Shown: piece by piece, positions 7,208 through 8,697 of the stretch
How the letters are laid out: each line of letters begins with the position of its first letter
Numbering within the stretch: position 1 is the first letter of the stretch
Source of the DNA: Gracilibacillus alcaliphilus
GTDB taxonomy: Bacteria > Bacillota > Bacilli > Bacillales > Amphibacillaceae
Reading direction: 5' to 3'
DNA: 8,697 nt
Assembly: GCF_016909015.1 (NCBI RefSeq)
Contig: NZ_JAFBFA010000066.1
Span: 1 to 8,697 of the forward strand
Position numbers and translations under genes: made by a program
Notes under the pieces: model-generated
Databases searched by the model: none
Told to the model about the DNA's origin: nothing
The model's input: only the letters and a program-made list of their open reading frames with translations

Positions 7208-7240
7208 TTTAAGTGATATAATATTCCTATATGTGAGTTA

Positions 7241-7269
7241 ATAATACATTTAAAATTAAGCCTTGTCAA
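7241..7269 (-). promoter_or_regulatory. SigA-type promoter of the licT-bglP-bglH operon
   Basis: On the minus strand a perfect -35 TTGACA (7264-7269) is followed after 17 bases by -10 TATTAT (7241-7246). The predicted start, a few bases further, places the first RAT within the first 30 or so transcribed bases. The near-consensus promoter fits control by antitermination rather than by initiation. I see no good catabolite-repression (cre) site nearby. Confidence 0.85.
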
Positions 7270-7597
7270 CCTTTTATTGAGTGCATAGTTATCAAATTGA
7301 TCAACCAATTAATTCCAATAAAAAAGCAGTGAAGACAGAGCAAAATATATGGCTGATTGCAAATAAAATCAACCCTACTTTTGGGAGGGTTGAACTAATA
7401 AACGACACAGCCGCATTTTTCAGAAAACAGGATTAATAAACTTAACTAATTAAAACTATTACTAACTTAGTAGCCCTTGATCACATTAACCTCATGATAT
7501 ATAAAGTAATTCTTCTAATAAGTAAAATTTATAGATTACAATCGAGGAATAAGAACTATTTTTCTACCAAATTTCCTCACTACTATTTTCTTTGCTG
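7270..7597. other. Divergent intergenic region between licT and the LCP gene
   Basis: There is no gene. The region is AT-rich and contains one clear hairpin (7369-7393, listed separately). The rest shows no further motif I can support. Confidence 0.5.
7369..7393 (-). terminator. Orphan hairpin, terminator-like on the minus strand
   Basis: TCAACCCT and AGGGTTGA form a perfect eight-base stem with a nine-base loop. On the minus strand the stem is followed by TTTTATTT, so it could terminate leftward transcription. No leftward gene is visible to its right before the LCP gene, which runs the other way. It may insulate the licT promoter, or be a leftover from a displaced gene. Confidence 0.55.
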
Positions 7598-7606
7598 TGA
7601 TATAAT
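7598..7606 (+). promoter_or_regulatory. Extended -10 promoter of the LCP gene
   Basis: TGATATAAT combines the TG extension with a perfect -10 TATAAT (7601-7606). No good -35 lies 16-18 bases upstream, as is acceptable for extended -10 promoters. The predicted leader is short (about 35 bases). The ribosome site AGGATGG (7634-7640) lies six bases before the ATG at 7647. Confidence 0.65.
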
Positions 7607-7646
7607 ATGAAAGATAAGAGAAAATATTAAGATAGGATGGCGAAAA

Positions 7647-8573
7647 ATGGCGGAAAAGAGACTCAATAGCAGACAAGGCAAAAAGTCAAAAAAATGGTGG
7701 ATACTCACCCCTTTGATTATTATTTTTGTATTAATATCAGCAGCTGGTATTTATGTCTGGTCAATTTGGAGTAATATCCAAGATACCGTTGACACTAAAA
7801 TGCATGACCCTATAGAAAGCATTGATATGGATAAATCCAAGGAGAAAGCTAGTAGTGGCGAACCGCTGAATATTCTATTATTAGGTGTGGATCAGGAAGA
7901 TAATGATGCCGGCCGTTCGGATGCAATTATCGTCTTATCTTTGAAACCAGAAACAGATGAAATGGATATGATCAGTATCCCTCGTGATACAAGAACGGTT
8001 ATTTCCGGTCGCGGCGAGGATAAGATAAATCATGCCTATGCATTTGGCGGTGCCAATATGGCTGTACAAACCGTAGAAGATTTTCTTGGAGTAGATATAG
8101 ACTATTATATGCGTGTTAATATGAACGGCCTAAAAGAACTGGTAGACGAGTTAGGCACGATTACAGTTGATAATGATATTGAGTGGAGCGACAATAAGTA
8201 TGACTTCACAATTGGCCCTATAGAAATGGATGGAGATCAAACACTTGCCTTTGTGCGGATGAGAAAACAAGATTCAGCAGGTGATTTTGGACGTACCGAG
8301 CGTCAGCGTAAAGTTATTGAAGGGATCATTGATAAGGGCGCCAATGTAGCGAATATCACCAAAGTGAATGAAGTCATTGATATTCTAGGCAACAATATGG
8401 CCACTAGCCTTGACTTCGATGATATGAGAGAGTTACTAAATGGATACAGTGACACGAGACGTAATGTAACAAGCTATATGATGGAAGGTTCAGGAACGAC
8501 CATTGATGGGATCTATTACTATGTTGTCCCAGAGGAAGAAGTGGCAAAAGTGCAGGATATGATAAATAATTAA
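7647..8573 (+). CDS. LytR-CpsA-Psr (LCP) family cell-wall glycopolymer transferase
   Basis: LCP proteins (TagT/TagU/TagV in Bacillus) transfer wall teichoic acid or other anionic polymers from undecaprenyl carriers to peptidoglycan, outside the membrane. The 308 residues have a basic cytoplasmic N-terminus, one membrane segment (about 17-40) and an extracellular LCP domain from about residue 73. Conserved family motifs are all visible: LNILLLGVDQ (D82), AGRSDAIIVLSL (R90, D92), MISIPRDTR (R113, D114, R116), KINHAYAFGG (K126) and FVRMRKQDSAGDFGRTERQR (R204, R206, D213, R216, R219, Q220). The enzyme should therefore be active. Length matches B. subtilis TagU/LytR, but bacilli carry several paralogues, so I give no symbol. 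It is transcribed alone from an extended -10 promoter, divergently from the bgl operon. An IS21-type end begins 30 bases after its stop, and no terminator is seen between. Confidence 0.93.
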   Translation: MAEKRLNSRQGKKSKKWWILTPLIIIFVLISAAGIYVWSIWSNIQDTVDTKMHDPIESIDMDKSKEKASSGEPLNILLLGVDQEDNDAGRSDAIIVLSLKPETDEMDMISIPRDTRTVISGRGEDKINHAYAFGGANMAVQTVEDFLGVDIDYYMRVNMNGLKELVDELGTITVDNDIEWSDNKYDFTIGPIEMDGDQTLAFVRMRKQDSAGDFGRTERQRKVIEGIIDKGANVANITKVNEVIDILGNNMATSLDFDDMRELLNGYSDTRRNVTSYMMEGSGTTIDGIYYYVVPEEEVAKVQDMINN

Positions 8574-8602
8574 TAAGTATAAGGCGTGCTGAAGCAACAT
8601 AA

Positions 8603-8697
8603 TGATTACAGCCACTGAAATGTACCACCAGTGACATAGTTTTTACCACCAAACGCCAAAAAATTTACCAGCAAGTGACAAGGCATTACCACTTCAG
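8603..8697 (+). mobile_element. IS21-type terminal sequence, element continuing past the window edge
   Basis: The end begins TGATTACAGCCACTGAAATG, then TACCACCAGTGACA, TTTACCACCAAACGCC, TTTACCAGCAAGTGACA and ATTACCACTTCAG. A TG terminus followed by several related ACCACC/ACCAGC and GTGACA repeats is characteristic of IS21-family ends, where IstA binds multiple sites. The interior presumably lies to the right, beyond 8697, because the LCP gene is to the left. Its first 73 bases or so match the solitary end at 1739-1811 in the same orientation. No istA coding sequence is yet visible, so whether the element is complete is unknown. Confidence 0.65.

Noticed and set aside
7358..7371. TGCAAATAAAATCA as a cre catabolite-repression site
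   Set aside because: The ends resemble cre, but the essential central CG is TA here.
8404..8652. Minus-strand 82-codon open frame
   Set aside because: It is antisense to the end of the LCP gene and to the IS21-type terminal repeats.
1..8697. CRISPR array, tRNA or rRNA genes
   Set aside because: I saw no regularly spaced repeats and no tRNA or rRNA signature; the only long exact repeat is the paired RAT site.

Overview
The window looks like a low-GC Firmicute, most likely a bacillus of the Bacillaceae (an Oceanobacillus/Virgibacillus-type genome would fit). This rests on AT-rich codon use, strong GGAGG-type ribosome sites, a LicT/RAT antitermination circuit, a LytR-CpsA-Psr cell-wall protein and Bacillus-type insertion-sequence debris. 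The assignment is inference; there is no rRNA or other taxonomic marker here.

Bases 1-2580 are a decayed accessory region. A very AT-rich orphan ORF (101-1063, unknown function, probably missing its N-terminal part) is followed by the C-terminal scrap of an IS66-family transposase (1206-1368). Next comes a broken IS256-family element (1393-2573, minus strand) with recognisable terminal inverted repeats. Its transposase has two frameshifts, and its catalytic core is replaced by a solitary IS21-type end (1739-1811) plus an unidentified decayed coding segment.

Bases 2779-7270 are a complete aryl-beta-glucoside utilisation locus on the minus strand, in the order licT - bglP - bglH. A consensus promoter (7241-7269) drives a leader with a RAT antiterminator site overlapping a terminator, then licT, a second identical RAT/terminator, bglP (PTS EIIBCA) and bglH (6-phospho-beta-glucosidase). 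BglP imports and phosphorylates the beta-glucoside, BglH hydrolyses the phosphorylated sugar, and LicT couples transcription to sugar availability by binding the RATs. Both licT itself and bglPH are therefore under LicT control. licT carries a one-base frameshift in a run of eight A. As written, the locus encodes only the RNA-binding domain plus the beginning of PRD1, which could change its regulation if the shift is real.

Bases 7271-7646 are a divergent intergenic region with an orphan terminator-like hairpin and an extended -10 promoter. That promoter leads into a plus-strand LytR-CpsA-Psr family gene (7647-8573), which probably attaches anionic glycopolymers to peptidoglycan. Thirty bases after it begins an IS21-type terminal sequence (8603 to the window edge), in the same orientation as the solitary end at 1739-1811. 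The bgl locus and the LCP gene thus lie between two directly repeated IS21-type ends about 6.9 kb apart.

I found no convincing wholly new system. The observations most worth following up are the licT homopolymer frameshift, the duplicated RAT architecture, the nested IS relics and the truncated orphan ORF at the left edge.
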